Positions 15,927-26,860 of a stretch of 54,764 nucleotides of DNA are shown piece after piece. Source of the DNA: Gammaproteobacteria bacterium. GTDB lineage: Bacteria > Pseudomonadota > Gammaproteobacteria > Pseudomonadales > Azotimanducaceae. Below the pieces are notes generated by a model that worked only from the letters and a program-made list of their open reading frames with translations, was not told the DNA's origin and did no database searches. Within the stretch, counting starts at the first letter, position 1. The number at the start of each line of letters is the position of its first letter. The stretch is taken from contig JAPPDJ010000073.1 of NCBI GenBank assembly GCA_028824555.1, forward strand, positions 1-54,764, given 5' to 3'. The position numbers and the translations under genes were made by a program.

Positions 15927-16349
15927 ATGAGATTCACCGTCGCTACACTCTTTGCCGCGTTCACCGCCCTCGCGCCGAGCGCGAGCGCTCATCACGCCTT
16001 CGGCGCCGAGTTCGACCCGAACCTACCGCTGCAACTGCGGGGGCCCATCGTTCGCATCGAGTGGGTGAACCCGCACGCCTGGTTCCACGTCGAGCACACC
16101 AATGCCGACGGCACCAAGACGGTGTGGATGGTGGAGGCCGGCACGCCCAATACGCTGTTCCGGCGTGGCATAACGCGCACGACGGTGCCGGTCGGCACCG
16201 AGGTCATCATCGACGGCTTTCAGGCCAAGGACGGCACCGAACGGGCGAACGGCCGGCGCATGACGCTCACGGACGGTTCGACACTGTTCATGGGTTCGAG
16301 CGGCACCGGGGCGCCGGCGGACGGTGCCGACCCAACGGAACAACGTTGA
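15927..16349 (+). CDS. exported DUF6152-like protein
   Basis: This is a 140-residue protein with a signal peptide ending near A-S-A-H-H-A-F. The text H-H-A-F-G-A-E-F-D...L-R-G-P-I-V-R-I-E-W-V-N-P-H-A-W is typical of the DUF6152 family, small periplasmic beta-rich proteins of unknown function often found beside secreted quinoprotein genes. The two adjacent His near the mature N-terminus might bind metal. GGAGGAG precedes the ATG at 15927. It belongs to a co-directional run that continues into the quinoproteins. Confidence 0.75.
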   Translation: MRFTVATLFAAFTALAPSASAHHAFGAEFDPNLPLQLRGPIVRIEWVNPHAWFHVEHTNADGTKTVWMVEAGTPNTLFRRGITRTTVPVGTEVIIDGFQAKDGTERANGRRMTLTDGSTLFMGSSGTGAPADGADPTEQR

Positions 16350-16357
16350 ACGCGCGG

Positions 16358-16523
16358 AGGCTGCTAGCCGTAGTTGCGAGCGAATGCGAGCACGAAGGCC
16401 AGCAGTTCGCGCCAGCGAACTGCCGACGCGCCCTTCAGGGCGCGCTGGCGCGCCGTTAGGCGCGCAGACGGCAGCTCACCATAGATGCGCCTCTCGGCGC
16501 ATGGGAAGGCAGAATGCCTTCCC
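16358..16523. repeat. hairpin array running into the start of a quinoprotein gene
   Basis: The first 89 bases (16358-16446) repeat at 21901-21989 with two differences. Hairpins in order have stems CAGTTCGC (loop GCCA), CGCGCCC (TTCA), GCGCGCC (GTTA), ATGCGCC (TCTC) and GGGAAGGCA (GAA). The ATG of the quinoprotein (16501) bridges the last two hairpins. Confidence 0.85.
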
Positions 16524-18525
16524 TCCGAAGGCCTGCCCCCATTCCCCCTGCCGCGTCGCACTTGCCGGCATTGCGCTTGCCGCGGCGTCGCTCCTCACCG
16601 CTTGCGCTCCGCCTGAGGACCGGGTCGGCGACTGGCGCCACCACGGCAGCGACCTTGCCTCCTCCAAATACTCCCCACTCGACCAGATCAATGCCGCGAA
16701 CTTCGGCGATCTCGAAGTCGCGTGGCGCTGGGAGTCCGCAGACCGGCGCCTTGGCGATGTCTATGACACCGGCAACTACACGGCGACGCCGCTGATGGTG
16801 GATGGCCGCGTGTATGCGGTCACCTCGCACGGGCAAGTCGCGGCGCTGGATGCCGGCACCGGCGAGCAGCTCTGGCTCTACGACCCGAGGAGTTGGGAGC
16901 GGGAGTTGCCGACGCAGCTTCCGCGTCGCACCCGCGGCATCGAGTACTGGAGCGACGGCGAGGCGGCGCGCATCCTGCTCGCGACGATGGGCAAGCAGCT
17001 CGTCTCCATCGATGTCGCCACCGGCCGGCCAGACCCTGCCTTCGGCGCGGGCGGCATGGTGGACTTGACCGCCGACTTGGGTGTGGACGACCGTGTGATG
17101 GCGCACATCTCGCACAGCGCGCCGCCCATCGTGGTACGCGACACCGTGGTCGTCGGCTCGAAGATTCACGATTACGTGTCCGAGAACCGGAACCCGCCGG
17201 GCCACATCCGCGCCTACGACGTCCGCACCGGCGCCCTCAAGTGGCGCTTCCACACCATCCCGCAGGAGGGGGAGGCGTTCACCGAAACCTGGGAGAACGA
17301 CTCGTGGCGCGTGCAGGGCAACACCAATGCCTGGACCATGCTGGCGGCGGACGAGGAACTCGGCTACGTCTATCTGCCGCTCTCCACGCCCACCAACGAC
17401 TACTACGGCGGCGAGCGTCTTGGCGACAACCTGTTCGCCGAGAGCCTGGTTTGCGTCGATGTCGAGACCGGCAAGCGGGTGTGGCACTTCCAGACCGTGC
17501 ATCACGGCATCTGGGACTACGATATCGCCTCGGCGCCGAATCTGGTGGACATCGTCGTAGACGGCCAGCCCATCAAGGCGGTGGCCCAGGCTTCGAAGAC
17601 TGCCTTCACCTACGTCTTCGACCGGGCGACGGGGGAGCCGGTGTGGCCCATCGAGGAACGTCCCGTGCCGCCGAGCACGGTGCCGGGCGAGCGTCTGGCG
17701 CCGACGCAGCCGTTCCCCACCAAGCCGCCGCCCTTCGACCGGCAGGGGGTGAGTGAGGACGATCTCATCGACTTCACGCCAGAGCTGGCTGAGGAGGCGA
17801 GGCGCATTGCCGCGAACTTCCGCTTGGGGCCGCTGTTCGAGCCGATCATCGTCGAGGGCGAGGGTGGCAAGCTGGGCACGCTGGTCGTTCCCGGCGCTGG
17901 CGGCGGCGCCAGCTTCCCGGGCGCCTCGTTCGACCCGGACACGGGCATCCTCTACGTCGATTCGTTCACCCTGCCCACCGGCATGGCCTTGGTGGAGACA
18001 GCCACCAACGTCACGCAGAGCCAGCCGGAGCCGGGAACTTCCGATTTCCGCTACGAGATCAAGTATCAGCCAGCGATCGGTCCCGAGGGCCTGCCGCTGG
18101 TCAAGCCTCCCTACCGACGCCTAACCGCCATCGATCTCAACACCGGCGAGCATGTCTTTCAGGTGGCGCAGGGGCCCGGTCCGCGCAGCCATCCCGCCAT
18201 CGCCCACCTGAATCTCGGCGCGCTCGGCTCCCGGCACTCCGCCGGTGCCGTGGCGGAAGGCGGCATCCTGGTGACCAAGACCCTGTTGATCGACTTCCTG
18301 CCGACGATGGACGAACTCGGCGACCGCGTGCCGAACGGTGGCCACCTCAGGGCGCTCGACAAGGGCACTGGGGCCGTGCTCGCCGAGGTTGCCTTGGAAC
18401 GCAGTTTGCACGGGGCGCCGATGACCTATTGGCATGACGGCCGGCAATACATCGCCGTGGCGGGCGGTGGCGGCGCCGAGAAGTCGGAACTGGTCGCTCT
18501 TGCGTTGCCGCACGCGGGCCCTTGA
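16501..18525 (+). CDS. PQQ-type quinoprotein dehydrogenase, lipoprotein
   Basis: The 674-residue protein has an N-terminal lipobox (L-L-T-A-C near residue 35), so the mature protein is probably anchored to a membrane on the periplasmic side. After that comes a beta-propeller typical of PQQ dehydrogenases: W-R-H-H-G-S-D-L-A-S-S-K-Y-S-P-L-D-Q-I at the start, several A-x-D-x-x-T-G-E/K-x-x-W blade motifs, and a closing G-R-Q-Y-I-A-V-A-G-G-G. No heme motif is present. Expected role: periplasmic oxidation of an alcohol, polyol or sugar, with electrons passed to a cytochrome or quinone; the substrate is unknown. The start lies in the hairpin array, so the first residues are repeat-derived. Confidence 0.85.
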   Translation: MGRQNAFPPKACPHSPCRVALAGIALAAASLLTACAPPEDRVGDWRHHGSDLASSKYSPLDQINAANFGDLEVAWRWESADRRLGDVYDTGNYTATPLMVDGRVYAVTSHGQVAALDAGTGEQLWLYDPRSWERELPTQLPRRTRGIEYWSDGEAARILLATMGKQLVSIDVATGRPDPAFGAGGMVDLTADLGVDDRVMAHISHSAPPIVVRDTVVVGSKIHDYVSENRNPPGHIRAYDVRTGALKWRFHTIPQEGEAFTETWENDSWRVQGNTNAWTMLAADEELGYVYLPLSTPTNDYYGGERLGDNLFAESLVCVDVETGKRVWHFQTVHHGIWDYDIASAPNLVDIVVDGQPIKAVAQASKTAFTYVFDRATGEPVWPIEERPVPPSTVPGERLAPTQPFPTKPPPFDRQGVSEDDLIDFTPELAEEARRIAANFRLGPLFEPIIVEGEGGKLGTLVVPGAGGGASFPGASFDPDTGILYVDSFTLPTGMALVETATNVTQSQPEPGTSDFRYEIKYQPAIGPEGLPLVKPPYRRLTAIDLNTGEHVFQVAQGPGPRSHPAIAHLNLGALGSRHSAGAVAEGGILVTKTLLIDFLPTMDELGDRVPNGGHLRALDKGTGAVLAEVALERSLHGAPMTYWHDGRQYIAVAGGGGAEKSELVALALPHAGP

Positions 18526-18575
18526 GCGGCTTCTAGGAGCTTGCGCCGTAGAAAGCCATGTAGTGGCCTTCTGCG

Positions 18576-20618
18576 GTGCGAGGTCGTAGGGAGGTGGGGG
18601 CTGGGGCCAGACGCCGAGCGCTAGCGAGGGGTTTGGCGGCGCTGGCGCCAAGCCTGTGGCCATGGCTCGTAGCGGCGACCGGTCTTGCCGTTGTCTCTTG
18701 CACGCCTGAGACGCCCGACACGGACTGGCCAACGTATCTCGGTGATGCGGGACGAGGTCACTACAGCGAGCTGACCGAGATCGACCCCACCAATGTCGCC
18801 CGGCTCTCGGTGGCTTGGCGCTATGACGCCGGCGAGTTGCAGCCAGGGGTTTCGGTGATGGACACGAGCCCGCTGGTTGTCGGCGGCGTGCTGTTCGGCC
18901 TGTCGCCCACCCTCGACGCCTTCGCCCTCGATGCGGCGACCGGCGTGGAGCTATGGCGTTCGGCAGCCCCGGGCGGGGCGGACGCGGCTATCGAGCACAA
19001 CCAGAGAGGGATGCTGTGGTGGGCTGGTGCGGCAGATGCTGGCGACATGGAAGCGGGGCTCTACTACGTTGCCGGTACCCGCCTCGTCGCCCTCGATCCT
19101 CGCACCGGCAAGGCGCGTACGGGGTTCGGCGTCGAGGGCGAGCTTGATCTAGCGACTATTGCTCCCGCCGGCGTTGCGAAGGCCGCGGGTCCAGGGCTCG
19201 TCGTGGACGAGGGCATCCTCCTCGCCCTGAAGGGAACGAAGGCCACCGGCTGCGGTGCCGTCGTTGCCGTCAACGCCAGCGACGGCGGCCTCGCGTGGCG
19301 TGCCGACCTCTGTGAGCTATCGGCCGGCAACCCCTCGACGGCCATGGCATTCGATGCAAGCCGCGGCCTCGTGTTCGTGCCGGCGGAGGCGGGCGGCGTC
19401 ACCCCGGCAACGCCGGCGGCGCCCGTGTCCGGCTCGCTGCTGGCGCTGGACGCGGCGACGGGGGAGATGCGCTGGCGACAGTCCATCTACCGCCGGGAGT
19501 CGTGGCCGGGACGGCTTGCGTCACCACCGGTGCTGGTCCGGGTTCCGCTTGGTGAACGGGACGTTGATGCCGTCGCACTCGCTACCCGCCGGGGCCACCT
19601 CCTCCTGTTTGACGCCGGCAGCGGCGCTCCGCTGCATCCGACGGTGGAGCAGCACGGTGAAGCGGTCTCGGCGCTGACGCTCGTGCGCCAGAGTTTTGTG
19701 CCAAGCGAACGTCCTGCCGCCGCGGTGCTGGCGGAGCGAGTGGCGCGGCTGCAAGCCACGCCTTGGACGCCGCCCACCATGACGGGCACGCTCCTGTTCC
19801 CTGGCGTCAGGGCCGGTGCCGGATGGGGTGGTGCCGCCTTCGACCCTACCTCGCAGCGACTGATCCTGAACGTGGAGGAAAGCGCCAGCGTTCTGCGCCT
19901 GATCGAGGTGCCGGCAGGGTTCAGCGAGCGGAACGTGTATTTCGCCCACTGCGCGCGCTGTCACGGTGCCGACCGCAAGGGCCTCTACCAGGGCCGTGCC
20001 GACCGTTACGGTGCCGGGGGGCCGAGCCTCGTCGGCGTCGGGGAACGGATGTCGGAACGGAACATCCACACCGTCATCGCCCGGGGTCGCGGCACCATGC
20101 CGGGGTTCGACCAACTGCCGGAACTCGAACGCATCGCCTTGGTGAACTACCTGCGTGAGCCTCCAGACGACTTCAGCCGCGACGATCGCACCTCCGAGCG
20201 AAGCTTCCTGGTGGCGGAACCGGTGACGCTGCGCGATGCCGAGCGCCTGCCCGGCAACGCGCCGCCCTGGGGATCGCTCATGGCCTTCGACCTCGGTGCC
20301 GGCGAGCCGGCTTGGCAGGTGCCGCTTGGCGAGTACCTGTCGCGTCCGGGCCTCGACTTCGGTGCAGAGAACACCGGTGGTGCGGTCGTCACCGCCGCGG
20401 GCCTTGTGTTCATCGCCGCGACGCCGGACATGAAGATGCGTGCCTTCGACGCTTCGGACGGCTCGCTGCTATGGGAATCGGAACTCTCCGCCGGCGGCTT
20501 CGGCACACCGGCGGTGTACGCCGCCGGCGGGCGTCAGTTCGTCGCCATCGCCGCCGGAGGTGGCCGCTTGGGCCCGCCGTCAGGTTCCGAGTACATCGCC
20601 TTCGCTCTGCCGGATTAG
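18576..20618 (+). CDS. PQQ-type quinoprotein with internal cytochrome c domain, lipoprotein
   Basis: The 680-residue protein has a lipobox (V-V-S-C near residue 42) and a PQQ-like propeller opening with D-W-P-T-Y-L-G-D...G-H-Y-S. A c-type heme site, C-A-R-C-H, lies at residues 459-463, with a likely axial Met in G-T-M-P-G-F about 50 residues on. The last propeller blades follow (P-P-W-G-S-L-M-A-F-D-L, then G-G-R-Q-F-V-A-I-A-A-G-G-G). The internal heme domain is known in quinoprotein glucose-dehydrogenase-like families and would carry electrons from PQQ toward cytochrome oxidase. The GTG start region overlaps a 29-bp dispersed repeat. It lies 50 bases after the first quinoprotein and is probably in the same operon. 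Confidence 0.85.
   Translation: MRGRREVGAGARRRALARGLAALAPSLWPWLVAATGLAVVSCTPETPDTDWPTYLGDAGRGHYSELTEIDPTNVARLSVAWRYDAGELQPGVSVMDTSPLVVGGVLFGLSPTLDAFALDAATGVELWRSAAPGGADAAIEHNQRGMLWWAGAADAGDMEAGLYYVAGTRLVALDPRTGKARTGFGVEGELDLATIAPAGVAKAAGPGLVVDEGILLALKGTKATGCGAVVAVNASDGGLAWRADLCELSAGNPSTAMAFDASRGLVFVPAEAGGVTPATPAAPVSGSLLALDAATGEMRWRQSIYRRESWPGRLASPPVLVRVPLGERDVDAVALATRRGHLLLFDAGSGAPLHPTVEQHGEAVSALTLVRQSFVPSERPAAAVLAERVARLQATPWTPPTMTGTLLFPGVRAGAGWGGAAFDPTSQRLILNVEESASVLRLIEVPAGFSERNVYFAHCARCHGADRKGLYQGRADRYGAGGPSLVGVGERMSERNIHTVIARGRGTMPGFDQLPELERIALVNYLREPPDDFSRDDRTSERSFLVAEPVTLRDAERLPGNAPPWGSLMAFDLGAGEPAWQVPLGEYLSRPGLDFGAENTGGAVVTAAGLVFIAATPDMKMRAFDASDGSLLWESELSAGGFGTPAVYAAGGRQFVAIAAGGGRLGPPSGSEYIAFALPD
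18599..18627. repeat. 29-bp dispersed repeat (family E), copy 1
   Basis: The segment differs at two positions from 37464-37492, which lies inside the 3' end of ftsI. Here it encodes part of the N-terminal region of the second quinoprotein. Confidence 0.75.
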
Positions 20619-20724
20619 CCCTACGGGGGCGCTCGCATTGGCCTGCCGGGAGGAGGCACGCCCATGGTGCGGGCGCGAAAGGCGGCTACGATGTCAGGCT
20701 CAATCAAGCCAGAGACGTGCAGCC

Positions 20725-21837
20725 TTGACACCCATCAACCTCTACGGCTCGCCGATGTCCCTCTACACGGGCAGGGCGCGAAGCTATCTCATCAAGGCAG
20801 GACTCGCTTACCGCGAAGTGCCGACGACTTCCGCGCATTTTCGGGAGACGGTGTTGCCGAAGGCTGGCGGGCGGCGGAGCTTGCCGACGGTGGAACTGCC
20901 GGACGGCACGGTCATCCGCGACGGCGTGGCGATTGTCGATCACTTCGAGGCCGAGAGTGGGCATGCCTTCTCGCCGGCGTCACCCAACCAGCGGATCGTC
21001 AGCCGCCTGTTCGACGCCATCGGCGCCGAGGGGCTGCTGCGACCGGCCATGTACTACCGCTGGAACTTCCCCGAGCAGCGGGATTTCCTGCATTTCCACT
21101 TCGAGACCATCTTTCCGCCGGGCGGGACGCCCTCGGCCGAGAAGCGGATGCGCATGATCCGAGAGATCGTGAACCCTAGCTGGGGCGTAGTGCCGGAGGT
21201 GATTGGCACCATCGAAGAGCTTTACGAGGGGCTGCTCGACCGGCTGCATGCCCACTTCGGGCAGTTCCCCTATCTCTTGGGGGGACGGCCCTGCATTGGC
21301 GACTTCGGGATGATGGCACCGCTATACGGTCACTTGGGCCGCGACCCCCACCCGCGCACGCTGATGCAAACGCGCGCTTGGCACACGTTTCGGTGGGTGG
21401 AACGGATGAATCGCCCGGAACCGGACATCGGCGAGTTCGAGGACCAGAGCACGGACTATCTGCCGGGCGACCGCGTCCCGGACACGCTGATCGAGGTGCT
21501 GCGCCATCTGGCCATCGACTACGTTCCGGAAACCCGAGGCGCATGCGAGTTCATCAACGAATGGCTTGGGGAGAATCGGGACATGCCGCCCGGCACCACC
21601 GCCGAACGCGGCGTCGGCACCGCCAGCTTCGACCTGGTCGGCACCCGCATCGACGTGCTCGCGCAACCCTTCCGGTTCCACGTCTTGAGCCGCGTGCAGG
21701 AGGAGTTCGAGGCGCTCGCAGAACCCGACCGCAGCGAAGTACATGCCCTGCTGACCGCCTGCAACATGGTGGAGCTACTCGAACTGAAGCTGACCCGCGC
21801 CATCGGCCGCAAGAACAACCTGGAGGTTTGGTTGTAG
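20725..21837 (+). CDS. glutathione S-transferase family protein
   Basis: The N-terminal domain opens with I-N-L-Y-G-S-P-M-S-L-Y and continues through a thioredoxin-fold pattern to L-P-T-V-E-L-P-D-G-T-V-I-R-D, the usual GSH-binding region. The C-terminal helical domain contains G-R-P-C-I-G-D-F-G-M-M, the N-capping motif of GSTs. At 370 residues it is longer than a typical GST (about 220) and has an extra C-terminal part. A TTG start at 20725 is needed to keep the first beta strand; the ATG at 20755 would cut it. Role: conjugation or isomerisation with glutathione, substrate unknown. Confidence 0.75.
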   Translation: MTPINLYGSPMSLYTGRARSYLIKAGLAYREVPTTSAHFRETVLPKAGGRRSLPTVELPDGTVIRDGVAIVDHFEAESGHAFSPASPNQRIVSRLFDAIGAEGLLRPAMYYRWNFPEQRDFLHFHFETIFPPGGTPSAEKRMRMIREIVNPSWGVVPEVIGTIEELYEGLLDRLHAHFGQFPYLLGGRPCIGDFGMMAPLYGHLGRDPHPRTLMQTRAWHTFRWVERMNRPEPDIGEFEDQSTDYLPGDRVPDTLIEVLRHLAIDYVPETRGACEFINEWLGENRDMPPGTTAERGVGTASFDLVGTRIDVLAQPFRFHVLSRVQEEFEALAEPDRSEVHALLTACNMVELLELKLTRAIGRKNNLEVWL

Positions 21838-21900
21838 GGAGCGACCTTCGCGCCGTCGCTAGCAGGCTGTCGGACTTTGCCGCGTAGCGGCGAAGTGCGA

Positions 21901-21989
21901 AGGCTGCTAGCCGTAGATGCGAGCGAACGCGAGCACGAAGGCCAGCAGTTCGCGCCAGCGAACTGCCGACGCGCCCTTCAGGGCGCGCT
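21901..21989. repeat. 89-bp dispersed repeat (family A), overlapping the argJ stop
   Basis: It is identical to 16358-16446 except at two positions and ends with the CAGTTCGC and CGCGCCC hairpins. Its last bases form part of the argJ stop codon. It lies between convergent genes and could act as a terminator, although no T-tract is present. Confidence 0.88.
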
Positions 21990-23199
21990 AGCTTCGATAC
22001 TCGGCGTTAATGCGGACGTATTCGTAGGAAAGGTCCGAGGTCCAGATGGTTTCGCTCGCTTGGCCGCGGCCTAGGTGGACGCGCACGGTGAACTCGTCCT
22101 TCGCCATCACGGCGGCGGCTTGCTCTTCGACGTAGTCGTCGGCCACCAGTCCGTTTCTTGCCACGGGCACATCGTCGAGGTCGAGGTTGACCCGGTCTGG
22201 GTCCAAGTCTTCCATGTTGGCGCGACCGATGGCCATGCAGAAGCGGCCCCAGTTGGGGTCGCCGGCGAAGATGGCGGTCTTCACCAAGGGGGAGTGGGCG
22301 ATGGTGTAGGCGACTTCGAGGCATTCGGCGGCGGTCCTGCCGCCATCGACGACGATGGTGACGAACTTGGTTGCACCCTCGCCGTCGCGGACGGTGCGCT
22401 CGGCGAGTTCCACCACCAGGGTCGTAAGGAGTTCCCGCAGGTCCGCATAGGCATCGCTTTGGGGGGCGTCGATGGTGGGCCCCGCGCGTCCGCTTGCCAT
22501 GACGACGAAGGAGTCGTTGGTGGAGGTGTCGCCGTCGATGGTGAGGCGGTTGAAGCTGCGATCGGCGAGCTCTCGGGCGAGGCTCGTGGCGGCGGCTGGG
22601 GAGAGCGTCGCGTCGGTGCCTAGGAAGGCGAGCATGGTTGCCATGTCCGGACGGATCATGCCGGAGCCTTTGACCATGCCGGTGGCAGAGACCAGAGTGC
22701 CCTGCACGCGGCCTTTGACGGACACGGCCTTGGGTGCGGTGTCGGTGGTCATGATGGCGCGGGCGGCGGCTTCCCAACCATTGGCGGAGCGAGCGGCCAG
22801 GGCGGCGTCGATGCCCTGGCGCATGGCAGCCATGTTGAGGAACTCGCCGATGACGCCGGTGGAGAACGGCAGCACTTCGTCTTCGGCCACGCCGAGCTTG
22901 GCGGCGAGATGCGCTGCGCTCGCGCGGGCGTCGGCGAGGCCGCGCTCGCCGGTGGCGGCGTTGGCGTTGCCGCTGTTGATTACCAAGGCGCGGGCCTTGC
23001 CTAGCCGCTCGGACGCGACGAGGACTGGCGCCGCGCGGTAGGCGCTGGTGGTGAACACGCCCCCTACCACAGCGCCGGCGCCCAAGACGATGGCGGCAAG
23101 ATCGTCTCGACCCTGATAGCGAATGCCGGCCGCGGCGGTGCCTAGCTCGATGCCGTCGATGGGGTGCAAGTCGCCCAGCGGAGGGAGGTTCACGGCCAT
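21988..23199 (-). CDS. argJ: bifunctional ornithine acetyltransferase / N-acetylglutamate synthase
   Basis: This is a 403-residue full-length ArgJ. The precursor self-cleaves at an A-T bond; the motif K-G-S-G-M-I-R-P-D-M-A-T-M-L near residue 185 gives the N-terminal Thr nucleophile of the beta chain. The D-G-D-T-S-T-N-D-S segment is also characteristic. It catalyses acetyl transfer from N-acetylornithine to glutamate in the cyclic arginine pathway. Position directly downstream of secA is a conserved gammaproteobacterial arrangement. The stop codon lies within a dispersed repeat. Confidence 0.95.
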   Translation of the reverse strand: MAVNLPPLGDLHPIDGIELGTAAAGIRYQGRDDLAAIVLGAGAVVGGVFTTSAYRAAPVLVASERLGKARALVINSGNANAATGERGLADARASAAHLAAKLGVAEDEVLPFSTGVIGEFLNMAAMRQGIDAALAARSANGWEAAARAIMTTDTAPKAVSVKGRVQGTLVSATGMVKGSGMIRPDMATMLAFLGTDATLSPAAATSLARELADRSFNRLTIDGDTSTNDSFVVMASGRAGPTIDAPQSDAYADLRELLTTLVVELAERTVRDGEGATKFVTIVVDGGRTAAECLEVAYTIAHSPLVKTAIFAGDPNWGRFCMAIGRANMEDLDPDRVNLDLDDVPVARNGLVADDYVEEQAAAVMAKDEFTVRVHLGRGQASETIWTSDLSYEYVRINAEYRS

Positions 23200-23282
23200 G
23201 GTCGTTGCAGGTCCTATTTTTCTCTAAGCGGCGGTATCAGGAGTTGAGGGGGCCGGGGCTGTGCCCGATTGCATGGCGGACG

Positions 23283-26048
<2,766 letters not shown>

Positions 26049-26113
26049 GGCGGCCTCTACCTCGCTGTGCCCTCGTTGCTTGGGCGGCGGCGTGGGCGGA
26101 TTCTACTCCCGTG

Positions 26114-26182
26114 GTAGGGGACGGGCTTGTCCCGTCCCGGCGCGCCCTGACGGGCGCGTTGGCAGTTCGCTTGCGCGAACTG
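26114..26182. repeat. three tandem hairpins between secA and dciA (families D and A)
   Basis: Stems GGGACGGG (loop CTTGT), CGCGCCC (loop TGAC) and CAGTTCGC (loop TTGC) follow one another. The first 45 bases or so match the element inside rsmH (from 39559). The gap 26049-26313 is otherwise only putative divergent promoter sequence. Confidence 0.85.
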
Positions 26183-26313
26183 TTGCACTTCGACCAACTC
26201 CTCGTAAGGCACCGGTTGTCCCGTGCCGAGTCCGTCGGCGTATTCAACGCGGACGGGAAACGGGGACACTTGCTGTCAGCGTGATTGCGCTGCCGCTCGA
26301 GGATTCATGAATA

Positions 26314-26814
26314 ATGCAGGGCAGGCAAGGCGTGACGGTGAAGACCACTTTGGCGCGACGCAGGATCGATGGCTTGCTGCGCGGTGGCGGGCGGGGCAAC
26401 CGCTCGGTGGCGGAGCCCTTGCATCGACTACTGCGCAAGGGGCAACGGATGCATTCGCTGACTGAGCAGGTGCGGGCGCTGCTGCCGCCTCAGCTTGCGC
26501 CCCATTGCACGGTTGCGGACCTGTCCGGGGATCGGCTCACGCTGCACGCCGATAACGCCTCCTTCGCCACCCGTCTGCAATTCGAGACGCCGAAGCTGCG
26601 CGTGCGGCTGCAAAAGCTTGCGGATTTCGCTGAGGTCACCGACATCCGCGTGCGGGCCGGTACCCGGCCGTTGCCGGAACCGCGCCGCTTGCCGCAAGTG
26701 GTGCTGCGCCGCCGGCCGCCTTCGGGGCTATTGCGACGCCTCGCCGAAGGCATCTCGGACGAGGGGCTGCGCGCAAGCATCGAGCGGCTGGACCGCGACT
26801 CGCGCGGCGATTGA
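26314..26814 (+). CDS. DUF721/DciA-like protein
   Basis: The 166-residue basic protein has the DUF721 (DciA) pattern L-L-P-P-Q-L-A-P-H-C-T-V-A-D-L-S-G-D-R-L in which a short KH-like fold is followed by a basic C-terminus. DciA loads the replicative helicase in bacteria lacking DnaC. A DUF721 gene near secA and the end of the dcw cluster is common in gammaproteobacteria, which supports the call. The ATG at 26314 is used; a GTG at 26332 is an alternative. It converges on ftsZ with 46 bases between. Confidence 0.65.
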   Translation: MQGRQGVTVKTTLARRRIDGLLRGGGRGNRSVAEPLHRLLRKGQRMHSLTEQVRALLPPQLAPHCTVADLSGDRLTLHADNASFATRLQFETPKLRVRLQKLADFAEVTDIRVRAGTRPLPEPRRLPQVVLRRRPPSGLLRRLAEGISDEGLRASIERLDRDSRGD

Positions 26815-26860
26815 GAGGCCCGCAAGAGGCCCTCTCGCAAGGCCGCGCCGATGGCCGTCC

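Noticed and set aside
21901-21989. Hairpins as intrinsic terminators
   Set aside because: Stems are strong but none of the copies is followed by a T-run, and copies also occur inside genes, so termination is not their defining role.
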